Source of the DNA: Bradyrhizobium sp. LTSP849
Lineage (GTDB): Bacteria > Pseudomonadota > Alphaproteobacteria > Rhizobiales > Xanthobacteraceae
Assembly (NCBI RefSeq): GCF_000938255.1
Contig: NZ_JYMR01000055.1
Span: 44,045-108,044 of the forward strand
Direction of reading: 5' to 3'
Length of the DNA: 64,000 bases
The position numbers and the translations under genes were made by a program. Position 1 is the first letter of the stretch. Each line of letters opens with the position of its first letter. Below, piece by piece: positions 1 to 7,421 of the stretch. The notes under the pieces are model-generated. The model searched no databases. It was not told the origin of the DNA and was given only the letters and a program-made list of their open reading frames with translations.

Positions 1-840
1 TATACCAACGGCGTTCTCACCAACGAGACGGCCGTGCACGCCGACAAGAGCAAAGACATCTATCTCACCAATGTCACCGGCAAGACCTATGTCGCCGAGC
101 ACGACGTCTACAATGCCGCGGGCACACTTATCAATGCGGTCCGCACTCACGCTGACGGAACTGTCGACTACACCTACACCCTGGCCGCAGACGGCACAAA
201 GACGTCCCTTCAATACAACGCCAGCGGCAGTCTGCTGGCGTCCAGCGTCGTCGTGAAGGCAGACGGTTCCTCGGACACACTCGCCTATACCAACGGCGTT
301 CTCACCAGCGAGACCGTCGTGCACGCCGACAAGAGCAAGGACGTGTATCTGTCCAACATCGCCGGCAAGACCTATGTCGCCGAGCACGATGTCTACAACG
401 CCGCGAGCGTGCTCATCAGCACAGCACGCACGCACGCCGACGGCACCCTCGACTCGACCTACACGCTGGGTGGGGACGGCACCAAGACGAACGACTATTT
501 CGATACGACCGGCATTCTCAAATCAGAGGTAACCATCGGCACGGACGGCAGCACGGACACGCGAACCTATACGAATGCCTCGGGTCACGCTGTCCTGAGC
601 AGCGACGTCTTGAAGAATGCCCCCGGATCGGCCGACATCTCCGACGCCAAGCTGTATACGGTGGTGAACGGCCAAGCCACACTTTCCACGGAGACCGTGC
701 TTCACGCCGATAACAGCAAGGACGTTTTCCTGACGAACGCCGCGGGAACGCCCTACGTCACCGAGCATGACGTGTATGACGCCACCGGCTTTCTCAAGTC
801 CAAGGACCAGATCGCTCTCGACGGCACCCACACCCAAACC
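1..840 (+). repeat. Tandem coding repeats of about 285 bp
   Basis: Two near-identical units (1-285 and 286-567) start with tataccaacggcgttctcacc and encode 95 and 94 residues. A third, diverged unit (568 to about 840) has an insertion after the YTN start, reading NASGHAVLSSDV. The DNA of the first two units is alike along most of the length, including VHADKSKD and KTYVAEHDVYNAA, so the duplication is recent or homogenised. The first unit is at the window edge, so the array probably continues upstream. Confidence 0.85.
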
Positions 841-1989
841 GTCTATTCGAGCGGCGCCAACGAGAGCTTCACCAGCACCGGCGCCGAGACGCTGGTGTTC
901 AACTTCGGCTTTGGTCACGACACGATCTCCTCGTTCGATTTCAGCAGCGATCATGTCGAAATCGACTCGACCGTGTTCACTAGCGTGTCTGACATGTTGC
1001 AGAGCCATACCACCGACACCGCCGCCGGCGCCGTCATTGACGACGGGAACGGCAACACGCTGACGTTTTCGGGAGTCAGCAAGGCCGACCTGATATCTCA
1101 TCAGCAGGACTTCGAGCTTTCCGGGCACCACTTCTTTTCCACGGACAGCGCCTGGAACACCCCGATCAGCCAGATGAACGTCCAGTACTCCGATCCGAGC
1201 GCGATCCAGAATCTGCAATTCAGAAGTACGAGTCTCGCCAACACCTGGGTCCAGTCGGCGGACCTCTTCTTTAGCACGCCGACAGACGCGCCCCACATGA
1301 AGTGGACATTTGACGTCCTGAACCAAGCGACAGTGGGCGGAGGTTTTTCGTCCCACGGCACGCTCCAGCTTTCGACACCGACTGATTTGACGCCGACGCA
1401 TGGCAGCGATGGTTGGGCCGTCTTTACCGATCCTGATGGCATCCACTATTGGGAGGCGTGGAAAGCCAGCTACGATTCGGCGAGCCAGACCTGGCACGCA
1501 AGCTACCTCGTTGAGGGCGACCTGAACGGCACCGGATGGGGGACCGCACCCGGTGCCGGCGCCGGAATCCGGGCGTCGGGCGCGTCTCTTCTCGGCGGCC
1601 TCATTACGACCGACGAGTTGAACAGCCTTTCGATCAACCACGCCATGGCGATCGAGCTAGATCCGACGCAATTGAAGGCAGGCACCAGCCAACTTGATCA
1701 GTTTGTCTTCCCGGCCGTATCTGCAGACGGCAACAGCGTCAGTGCCTACACTGGTACGATCGCCGTGGGATCGCACTTCGCCCTACCAAGTAATTTGGAT
1801 ATTGAGCACGCGGGACTCACCCCAGAAGGGTTAGCAGTAGCTAGAGCTTATCAGCAGTATGGAGGGTATGTGGTAGACGCCGCGACACATACGGCCTCGA
1901 TCGCAATGGTCGAAGAAGCTACCACCCAACAGCTCGCCGATCTGAAGCATGACGCCACGTGGATCCGCGATCACCTGGTAATGGTGTAG
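1..1989 (+). CDS. Large repeat protein with RTX-like segment and C-terminal secreted domain (5' truncated)
   Basis: The reading frame is open from base 1, so the start lies upstream of the window; the GTG at 34 is internal. The visible 662 residues begin with about three copies of a 94-95 residue repeat (units near 1-285, 286-567 and 568-840) carrying the phrases YTNGVLT, VHADKSKD, YVAEHDVYNAAG and DGTKT. Next comes a segment containing SSGANESF, ETLVFNFGFGHDTISSFD and VEIDSTVF, resembling the end of RTX/haemolysin-type calcium-binding regions. The last 270 or so residues (AWNTPIS, GAGIRASGASLLGGLIT, INHAMAIEL, YGGYVVD) look like a beta-rich domain of secreted or carbohydrate-related proteins. 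Inference: a type I secreted adhesin or surface protein. Enzymatic function is unproven. Confidence 0.8.
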   Translation, partial: YTNGVLTNETAVHADKSKDIYLTNVTGKTYVAEHDVYNAAGTLINAVRTHADGTVDYTYTLAADGTKTSLQYNASGSLLASSVVVKADGSSDTLAYTNGVLTSETVVHADKSKDVYLSNIAGKTYVAEHDVYNAASVLISTARTHADGTLDSTYTLGGDGTKTNDYFDTTGILKSEVTIGTDGSTDTRTYTNASGHAVLSSDVLKNAPGSADISDAKLYTVVNGQATLSTETVLHADNSKDVFLTNAAGTPYVTEHDVYDATGFLKSKDQIALDGTHTQTVYSSGANESFTSTGAETLVFNFGFGHDTISSFDFSSDHVEIDSTVFTSVSDMLQSHTTDTAAGAVIDDGNGNTLTFSGVSKADLISHQQDFELSGHHFFSTDSAWNTPISQMNVQYSDPSAIQNLQFRSTSLANTWVQSADLFFSTPTDAPHMKWTFDVLNQATVGGGFSSHGTLQLSTPTDLTPTHGSDGWAVFTDPDGIHYWEAWKASYDSASQTWHASYLVEGDLNGTGWGTAPGAGAGIRASGASLLGGLITTDELNSLSINHAMAIELDPTQLKAGTSQLDQFVFPAVSADGNSVSAYTGTIAVGSHFALPSNLDIEHAGLTPEGLAVARAYQQYGGYVVDAATHTASIAMVEEATTQQLADLKHDATWIRDHLVMV

Positions 1990-2290
1990 TTGTCGCCGGG
2001 CGCACATGAGAGAAACGCCGGTTGCGGCGTGGCTCGCCGTCGCCTGCCCCGATGTGGGGGCCACCCGCGTCCAACACGACGAGCAAGCTGGCCTAGTGCC
2101 AGCCTGAACCCCGACGCTGGCGGAGGTCCGACCGGATTGTCGGTCGCAGCTCCAGCCTCTCCGATCCCACCATTATTGCGATGAACAGGATCATTTGCAC
2201 ATAATTACCTACTGAATCTGTGTACCATGGGGCTACGCACGAGTTATCCGAATCGTACTACCTGCCGGGATTACAGGTCTCCAAGTCGTT
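1990..2290. other. Intergenic stretch without a recognised gene
   Basis: About 300 bases separate the repeat protein from the phosphatase. A 64-residue open frame here has no recognisable domain and a composition typical of chance frames in GC-rich DNA. No convincing terminator was seen. The 3' part (about 2185-2290) is relatively AT-rich and may hold the promoter of the phosphatase gene. Confidence 0.5.
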
Positions 2291-3031
2291 ATGATCAAAT
2301 GGCCCCGTTCGAAGACGCAAAAGCTAAAGCCTAGGTTGCCGGATGGCATCCGCGTTTACGCGATCAGCGACATCCATGGATGCGCAAACCTTCTCCAGCA
2401 GATGTTTACGGTCATCGACAAGGATCTTACGACCATCGGGTCGATGCGTCCGATCCATGTCTTTCTCGGCGACTACATCGATCGCGGCCCGGACTCATGC
2501 CGCACCGTCGAGCTGTTGATCGAGCGAGGTCGCAAGCATGAGTCGGTGTTTCTCAAGGGCAACCATGAGGAATTTCTGCTGGATGTCCTGAAAGACCCTG
2601 CCCAGTTCGATCAATGGAAGCAGTTCGGCGGCCTCCAGACTCTGACATCCTACGGCCTGAAGCCCTCGCTCAATCCCAGCGCGGCCGAACAAGCCGAACT
2701 CATCCAGGAACTCTCAGCAAGGATTCCGCTTCATCAGCATAGATTCTTTGAAGGTTTACGTGCTCGGTTCGTTTGCGGGGATTTCTTCTTCGTCCATGCC
2801 GGCGTCAGACCAGGCGTTCCACTGGCGCGCCAGCAAGAGCACGACCTGCTTTGGATCCGGGATGAGTTTCTGCGAAGCGAGGCTCATTTCGGCAAATACG
2901 TCGTCCATGGACACACGCCGGTTCAGGAGCCCGACATCCGTCCTAACCGGGTCAACATCGACACCGGCGCGTATGCAACGGGCAATTTGACGTTATTGAC
3001 TATTCAAGGGCATAGTCTTTTGGCGCTTTGA
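2291..3031 (+). CDS. Metallophosphoesterase, PP1/PPP-family serine/threonine phosphatase
   Basis: This 246-residue protein has the full PPP-family metal-site series: DIHG near residue 29, GDYIDRG near 57-63, GNHE near 94, HAGV near 174 and VHGH near 214. These supply the Asp, His and Asn ligands of the two-metal centre, so it should be catalytically active on phosphoserine/threonine or small phosphoesters. There is no signal peptide, so it is cytoplasmic. The next gene starts within or just after its stop codon, implying co-transcription. The family is certain; the physiological substrate is not. Confidence 0.9.
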   Translation: MIKWPRSKTQKLKPRLPDGIRVYAISDIHGCANLLQQMFTVIDKDLTTIGSMRPIHVFLGDYIDRGPDSCRTVELLIERGRKHESVFLKGNHEEFLLDVLKDPAQFDQWKQFGGLQTLTSYGLKPSLNPSAAEQAELIQELSARIPLHQHRFFEGLRARFVCGDFFFVHAGVRPGVPLARQQEHDLLWIRDEFLRSEAHFGKYVVHGHTPVQEPDIRPNRVNIDTGAYATGNLTLLTIQGHSLLAL

Positions 3032-3048
3032 GCACACTGTGCTCGACG

Positions 3049-3696
3049 ATGAGTTCGTCCATGCTCTTCCGGATCAGTCTGATTGCCCTGGCACTGCTTG
3101 TAGGATGCTACGGCTTGCTCTCTGGCGCCGCGGAATTGGCTGCCGCGGCACGGCCAGTCTTGCCTGCCGATCCCAAGGCGCCGGCACAGCTTGGTGAAGC
3201 TCCAAGCTGGCCCGGTGGCATTCCCTTCTTCAGGTCGGACCTCGAAAACAACCACGCCCTGATCGAAGCACTCCATGCCATTCGGGACGGGAAGGCCTCT
3301 GCGGATAGCGATCATGCCCGATCGCGCGCCATATCGGCGCTATCCGTCAAGCCCTACGACGCCGAGTTATGGCTGACGTTGGCTCTTCTCGAAACCCGGC
3401 GTGACCCCAATGGTCCAACCGTGGTCGGCGCGCTCAAGATGGCCTACATTACAGGGGCAAATGACGCTCGTCTGATGCCGTTGCGGCTTTATACCGCAAC
3501 CTCTGCTGATGCCCTTTTCGATCTGGAGCTGGCAGAGCTCGCGCGAGGCGATGTGCGGCTGATCTTGACGCGACGCCCGGAATTGAAGGCGACGCTCGTT
3601 CAGGCCTACCGGCGAGCCTCCAAGCAGGGCAAATCCTTCCTGGAGGAAGCCGTACAGGCGGTCGACGCCCCCTTTCTGGGCGCGCTACGTAGCTAG
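3049..3696 (+). CDS. Hypothetical secreted or membrane-anchored protein
   Basis: The protein of about 215 residues begins with a hydrophobic segment (FRISLIALALLVGCYGLLSG) that could be a signal anchor or a lipoprotein-like leader. An acidic-basic helical region follows, with phrases such as PYDAELWLTLALLETRR, like a tetratricopeptide-type helical hairpin. I chose the ATG at 3049. A TTG at 3028 in the same frame overlaps the phosphatase stop and would add seven residues. It is tightly linked to the upstream phosphatase gene, so the pair is probably an operon. No enzymatic motif was recognised. Confidence 0.7.
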   Translation: MSSSMLFRISLIALALLVGCYGLLSGAAELAAAARPVLPADPKAPAQLGEAPSWPGGIPFFRSDLENNHALIEALHAIRDGKASADSDHARSRAISALSVKPYDAELWLTLALLETRRDPNGPTVVGALKMAYITGANDARLMPLRLYTATSADALFDLELAELARGDVRLILTRRPELKATLVQAYRRASKQGKSFLEEAVQAVDAPFLGALRS

Positions 3697-3795
3697 AACC
3701 TTGTTTGTTTGTTGCACGATGCCCGGCTGTCCAAGACCCAACTTGCTCGTTGCAGCAAGAACGTTTAAGATTGTCCCAATTGGGGAAATACAGCT

Positions 3796-4122
3796 ATGCG
3801 ATCTCTTCTTGCACTTCTCGCCGCTGCGTCAAGCCTGACGGCTGTCGCCTCGCCGTCTTTCGCGGCCGACTACGCCGTCCCGCCAATCGCCGCTCGCCAC
3901 GCGACGAGCATCCCCTATATCGACCGCGGTCCCAATCCCTATTGCGGTCCACGCTGCGGCTGCCCCATCGTGGTCCGTGTGCGACATCGGTCGCTCGAGC
4001 AGTCATATTCCTACTCTTTTGATCCCCGAACCCGGGACGAACCTAATTACTCCTACGGTCGGGTTCGCACATATGCCCGGTTTGCGAATCCCGCATTTCC
4101 CGAGCGCGTTCTTGAATACTAA
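3796..4122 (+). CDS. Small secreted protein, function unknown
   Basis: This 108-residue protein has a clear Sec signal peptide (basic MRS, hydrophobic LLALLAAASSLTAVA, likely cleavage after ASPSFA-A near residue 23). The mature part is rich in Tyr, Pro and Arg, with a Cys-containing stretch PYCGPRCGCP and a tail of RTYARFANPAFPERVLEY. Three nearby cysteines could form a disulfide or bind metal. It lies alone between the phosphatase pair and minus-strand genes. Short secreted proteins of this composition are frequent in rhizobia, but no function can be assigned. Confidence 0.7.
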   Translation: MRSLLALLAAASSLTAVASPSFAADYAVPPIAARHATSIPYIDRGPNPYCGPRCGCPIVVRVRHRSLEQSYSYSFDPRTRDEPNYSYGRVRTYARFANPAFPERVLEY

Positions 4123-4211
4123 GGCGCAAGCATGCTGCCTGCGATTGGACGCGAGTTGCCCCGTTCGTCAGAGTGTCGATTGCTGCAGGGATTTGATGGC
4201 TGCAGTGCAGC

Positions 4212-4631
4212 CTAGTTGGTGCTAACCGGCGGCCTGAACTCCGGAAACCGGCTCAGCATTGCTGCCTTCAGAAACTTGAAGTGAGCGATCGAGGAGCCCA
4301 GCTCCTTGAGCCTCCGCTGGCCGTTCAGGATCTCCTTGTCGAACAGATCCTGGTGGTGATTATCCAGGTCCTCGCGCTCGAGATATTCGTCATCGCCATT
4401 GCCAAACGTCACGGCGGCTCGCGCCAGCACGTCCTCGACCCGGCCGTTCAGGCCTGATTGCTCGCGCTCGGCCGCGTGCAGGGCATCCTCGATCGCGATC
4501 ATGATGGCCTCGACGCGGGACCGATCGGTTTCGGCGTCGCGCTCGGGTGAACGGGCACGGAACTCCTGCTCGGCCCGGTTGTGGCCTCTCAGGAAGTTGT
4601 GGGTGCGGGCCCGTAAGAACAGCTGGAACAT
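4212..4631 (-). CDS. Hypothetical cytoplasmic helical protein
   Basis: The 139-residue product has no signal peptide or membrane segment. It is strongly helical and charged (RAEQEFRARSPERDAETDRSRVEAI, LDNHHQDLFDKEILNGQRRLKEL), with a coiled-coil feel in its middle and no catalytic motif that I recognise. It lies downstream of two small minus-strand genes (start sites 4979 and 5097), so it may be the last gene of a small operon. The gap of about 50 bases to the preceding stop fits that. Confidence 0.6.
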   Translation of the reverse strand: MFQLFLRARTHNFLRGHNRAEQEFRARSPERDAETDRSRVEAIMIAIEDALHAAEREQSGLNGRVEDVLARAAVTFGNGDDEYLEREDLDNHHQDLFDKEILNGQRRLKELGSSIAHFKFLKAAMLSRFPEFRPPVSTN

Positions 4632-4682
4632 GCGTTCATTTTCCGGTTGGAAGCGCCAGACCAGAAAATGGGTCCGGGATGG

Positions 4683-4979
4683 TTAATAAAGGCTGAAGCC
4701 TGTGGACTGCTCACCACGGTTTTGCGCCATCCATGCCTTCCAGGCGCCTTCGTGCTTGGCGTACAGCTCTTGCCAACGCTGCTCAACGGGCCACAGGACG
4801 CTCTCGTCGGGCACGACCTGGCACTCTGCCAGATTGGCGACCGGCTGGCTGTCCAGCCGTTCGAACTCGAAGGTCTCTTCAAGCGTCAGCCCGATCAAAA
4901 CGCGCCGTCCGCCTGCATCAACGAAATATCGCCGCGGGGCGTTATTCCTGAGATCAGTCATATTCCTGAGATCAGTCAT
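4683..4979 (-). CDS. Small hypothetical protein with duplicated start
   Basis: The product is about 98 residues from the ATG at 4979. A second ATG at 4961, and a GTG at 5012, share the frame. The N-terminus reads MTDLRNMTDLRNN because an 18-bp tandem duplication (4944-4961 and 4962-4979) copied the start codon and five following codons. The body (YFVDAGGRRVLIGLTLEETFEFE, QRWQELYAKHEGAWKAWM) is soluble and of unknown function. Its ATG overlaps the stop of the upstream 41-residue frame as ATGACTGA, which suggests translational coupling. Confidence 0.65.
   Translation of the reverse strand: MTDLRNMTDLRNNAPRRYFVDAGGRRVLIGLTLEETFEFERLDSQPVANLAECQVVPDESVLWPVEQRWQELYAKHEGAWKAWMAQNRGEQSTGFSLY
4944..4979. 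repeat. Perfect 18-bp tandem duplication across a start codon
   Basis: The 18-base unit attcctgagatcagtcat occurs twice in succession (4944-4961, 4962-4979). On the minus strand each copy supplies ATGACTGATCTCAGGAAT, that is a start codon, an overlapping TGA and an AGGA element. The downstream protein therefore has two possible initiation codons in frame. Confidence 0.95.
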
Positions 4980-5097
4980 GGCGCGTTGCCTCTCTCGAGA
5001 TCCACGGACCACTTAGCGCGTCGAGGCGGCGGCCATAGGCCCAGACGAACAGCGGCACACCCACAACCGGTACGACGAAAGCAACGAGCCACATCAT
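4972..5097 (-). CDS. 41-residue single-span membrane microprotein
   Basis: A short frame starts at ATGATG (5097) and encodes a hydrophobic segment, MMWLVAFVVPVVGVPLFVWA, then a basic YGRRLDALSG tail ending RHD. This is the typical layout of a one-pass inner-membrane microprotein. Its TGA overlaps the next gene's ATG as ATGACTGA, an arrangement common in translationally coupled alphaproteobacterial operons. Support is the hydrophobic span, the coupled overlap and same-strand neighbours; no homology evidence is available here. Confidence 0.5.
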   Translation of the reverse strand: MMWLVAFVVPVVGVPLFVWAYGRRLDALSGPWISREATRHD

Positions 5098-5312
5098 CAA
5101 CTCTAATCCCAACTCAACAGCACATGGCGGCAATCATTGACCTGCAAAATCCGTGCGCAATGTAGCCACCATCAACTCGGCGGACAACGGCGGCACCGAT
5201 TTAACCTAACCGGACATGGTTACCTCGGTCATCGCGGAGGCATTCCACCATCCGCTCAGTCTACATACGCGCTGCGACCAAGGCACATCGACTCCCTTCC
5301 GGTTGTATATCC

Positions 5313-5471
5313 TCAGAATGCCCTCCGCGTGGCCGGCCGGGATGAAGAGGGCCCATAGGGTGCGTAGAGTTGGCGGATATGCTTGCGCTTGCGCGATCGC
5401 CACGCGCGCGCGGCGTAGCCGACACCGAAGCCGGCGAAGAAGATCAAGATTACGATCAGGACTGGCGTCAT
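5313..5471 (-). CDS. Small membrane protein of the GYxxR microprotein group
   Basis: A 52-residue frame starts at the ATG at 5471. It has an N-terminal membrane span (MTPVLIVILIFFAGFGVGYA) followed by the very basic ARAWRSRKRKHIRQLYAPYG and a short Ser/Pro/Arg tail. It shares its plan (hydrophobic helix ending in FxxGxxxGYxxR, then an Arg-rich stretch) with the small proteins at 9093-9209 and 9382-9606. That similarity is the best evidence that the frame is real. Function is unknown. Confidence 0.6.
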   Translation of the reverse strand: MTPVLIVILIFFAGFGVGYAARAWRSRKRKHIRQLYAPYGPSSSRPATRRAF

Positions 5472-5630
5472 TGGGAAGTCTTTTCATTTGTGGAACGTTT
5501 CCTTCTCCCAGACACACAGCATTCTCATCGTGCAGTTGTGTCGACATGATGATGAATGCTGCTGATTTCGCTGTCACGCGTGAGAAATCTTGGGCAGCAA
5601 TCTGCTTGAGCATCGATCCTCTGCTCGCAG

Positions 5631-5819
5631 TCAGCTGAGGAACCACAGGATCAATCTCACCAGCAACAGCGTGATGAAATAGACCCAGCCTGCCATCGCA
5701 ATCAGCGCAACGCTGAAGAAAGCGGCTTCGAATGCCCGTTCTCTGATCTTGGTGAGAGGCAGTGCTGCCCAGGCTTTTTGAAGCATCTGCGTATTCGCGT
5801 TGATTGTTTGCACGATCAT
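5631..5819 (-). CDS. Small membrane protein, unknown
   Basis: The 62-residue product has a soluble N-terminal half (QTINANTQMLQKAWAALPLTKIRERAF) and one long C-terminal hydrophobic stretch (AAFFSVALIAMAGWVYFITLLLVRLILWFLS) that can form one or two closely spaced membrane helices. It is followed, in the direction of transcription, by the 52-residue membrane protein ending at 5313. No homologous family is recognised. The call rests on the coherent hydrophobic profile and on the lack of any better gene on either strand. Confidence 0.45.
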   Translation of the reverse strand: MIVQTINANTQMLQKAWAALPLTKIRERAFEAAFFSVALIAMAGWVYFITLLLVRLILWFLS

Positions 5820-6051
5820 AGCCGAACGAATTCGACGATCTCGTGACGCTCGTCATCGTGAGAGAGGCGAAGGAGTTCATCGAAAGACAATTCACCGAGG
5901 CAATGTTGCATCCACGCATCATGATTGGATCAATTCTGAACCAGCGTTGATACGACAGTCACGATTTCGCGCGCGACGACTCGATTCGAATCGACTGGCA
6001 TGAATTTGCGAGGCATCAGCGCGACGGAGAGATAAATGTCGCGCAATCGAG

Positions 6052-6468
6052 CTAGCGCCGAGCTATCGGCACGAAATCCGCAGTCTGCCCATCGGCGCCA
6101 GAGCGGCCGCGAAACAGAAATAGACCCTTATCTGTCGAGACGATGTCCCCAGGCTGCAGCGTATCGTCGCTCAGCACACGCTGGGTGGCTATCTTCTCCG
6201 GCGGATCCGGCGCGAGCATGCGCAGCGGGGCATTGAGCTGCCAATCCCGCCGCGCCAGCGCGGCGCGCTTGCGCGCCTCCTCGATCCTGCGCTTCCAATC
6301 CTCGCGGGAAAGGAGACTATCGGGCGAAGGGCCAAGATCGCTGGTTTGGTCATCGGTGGTCGGAGGCATCGTTGATGCCTCGTCGCTGGCCCGCCCCTGT
6401 CCGCTCCAAGCTTGGAGCACCACGACCAACACAACCATAGCGCCGAAATCGATCTCTAGGCGGGGCAT
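6052..6468 (-). CDS. Hypothetical exported protein
   Basis: The 138-residue protein starts with a short hydrophobic stretch (FGAMVVLVVVLQAW) that could be a signal anchor. A Ser/Thr/Asp/Pro-rich linker follows, then a charged helical part (REDWKRRIEEARKRAALARRDW) and a C-terminal segment with DDTLQPGDIVSTDKGLFLFRGRSG. That last part resembles the short beta structure of periplasmic proteins that present a residual surface. No enzyme motif was found. It stands alone on the minus strand. Confidence 0.6.
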   Translation of the reverse strand: MPRLEIDFGAMVVLVVVLQAWSGQGRASDEASTMPPTTDDQTSDLGPSPDSLLSREDWKRRIEEARKRAALARRDWQLNAPLRMLAPDPPEKIATQRVLSDDTLQPGDIVSTDKGLFLFRGRSGADGQTADFVPIARR

Positions 6469-6852
6469 CGCGCTCGTCCGGTCATTGTGAAAGCATAGTA
6501 ATTCATGGTGGCCACTATGTCTGCTGGCCGCGAGGTCAGAGGGTAGGCACGAGACGCCTCGCTATTCGATTCTCAAGCGACCCAGAGCTTCTCCACGCAA
6601 CGATCGGCGCGCGGAATAGCCTCGGCGAATGAAATTCCCGTGGTTATACGGAGCGTTACGCGCCGATTTCATCGCGGTAAGGTTGAGCGGTTAGCTTAAT
6701 CCGCGTTGTTTGTTGCGAAGTCTCACCGATCGCATATCCATCTCCGCACCGGGCTTCCCCAAGGCCCGGCCCCACCCAAGCAAAGCCGTCGAGCGACATG
6801 GGTCCGCTTGGCGGCTTTGTCGTTGTGTCGATGCGAGAGGAATTTTTCGGTT
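6469..6852. other. Intergenic stretch with one inverted repeat
   Basis: Nearly 400 bases without a convincing gene. The only structure noted is an 8-bp inverted repeat, caaagccg (6781-6788) and cggctttg (6812-6819), just upstream of the small HTH-like gene. It is too far apart and lacks a T-tract, so I do not call it a terminator. An open frame that runs through 6706-6852 is an upstream extension of the HTH-like gene without a better start. Confidence 0.45.
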
Positions 6853-7026
6853 ATGGCGCGGAAGCCCTGGTCATTCAAGGAAGACCGCCGGCTCATGGAG
6901 CTGGCCAAGTCTTCGACGTCGCTGGAAGAAGCGGCGAAGCAGCTCGGGCGCTCGCCTGACGCGATCAAGCGCATGGCATTGCGTCTCGGGCTGTCGCTCA
7001 AGACGAAGGTCGGCAAGAAGGGTTAA
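6853..7026 (+). CDS. Small Myb/SANT-like helix-turn-helix protein
   Basis: From the ATG at 6853 the product is 57 residues: MARKPWSFKEDRRLMELAKS, then SLEEAAKQLGRSPDAIKRMALRLGLSL and a Lys-rich tail. The W-x(2)-EDxxL start and the second helix pair EEAAKQLGRSPDAIKRMA are typical of the short Myb/SANT-like or GcrA-like DNA-binding domains common in Bradyrhizobium. It probably binds DNA. The open frame extends upstream to 6706, but that part shows no domain character, so the shorter start is preferred. Confidence 0.7.
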   Translation: MARKPWSFKEDRRLMELAKSSTSLEEAAKQLGRSPDAIKRMALRLGLSLKTKVGKKG

Positions 7027-7127
7027 CCGGCCCCATAGCGAACCGCCGCCGGGCGTCTGGAGCGGAACCGCCGACCGTATTCGGCGTTATTCCGGTGAGA
7101 ACTTGCTGAAAAGGCGGAGATTCCGTC

Positions 7128-7286
7128 GTGGCCCATTATTTCATTTTCGGAATAGCGATCTGGCTCGGTCTTAACGCTGCGTTCGTCGCACTACGCCTTT
7201 GGGTCACCCGCCCAATCGGCCATCGAGCCTATGCAGGCGGCTATCAACTGAGCGAAATCCGGGTGCGGCGGGGTCTGCGCCGCTAA
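7128..7286 (+). CDS. 52-residue membrane microprotein
   Basis: The GTG at 7128 is preceded at good spacing by the purine-rich aaggcggaga. It opens a 52-residue frame with one hydrophobic helix (AHYFIFGIAIWLGLNAAFVAL) followed by a basic tail (RLWVTRPIGHRAYAGGYQLSEIRVRRG). It is therefore a plausible one-span membrane protein with a cytoplasmic basic end. No alternative gene occupies this stretch. Function is unknown, and the call depends on the ribosome binding site and hydrophobic pattern. Confidence 0.5.
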   Translation: MAHYFIFGIAIWLGLNAAFVALRLWVTRPIGHRAYAGGYQLSEIRVRRGLRR

Positions 7287-7421
7287 CCGCACCTCCGAAT
7301 AGGAGGCGATTCGGTCCGCCGGTTCACGCACCGCGGATAAGGCCGGAGGCCGGTCTAAACCCTATCTTAGCGCCTCCGAGGTTAGAGTTCGGGTAACCCT
7401 CTCTTAACCTCCGCGGGCCGG

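Noticed and set aside
1..840. The tandem repeats as a possible CRISPR array
   Set aside because: Units are 285 bp, translated in frame and without spacers.
523..1641. A 372-residue minus-strand frame opposite the repeat protein
   Set aside because: No domain, Arg/Gly-rich, and fully inside a convincing plus-strand coding region.
6781..6819. Inverted repeat caaagccg/cggctttg as a terminator
   Set aside because: The loop is too long and there is no T-tract; no gene ends just upstream on the plus strand.
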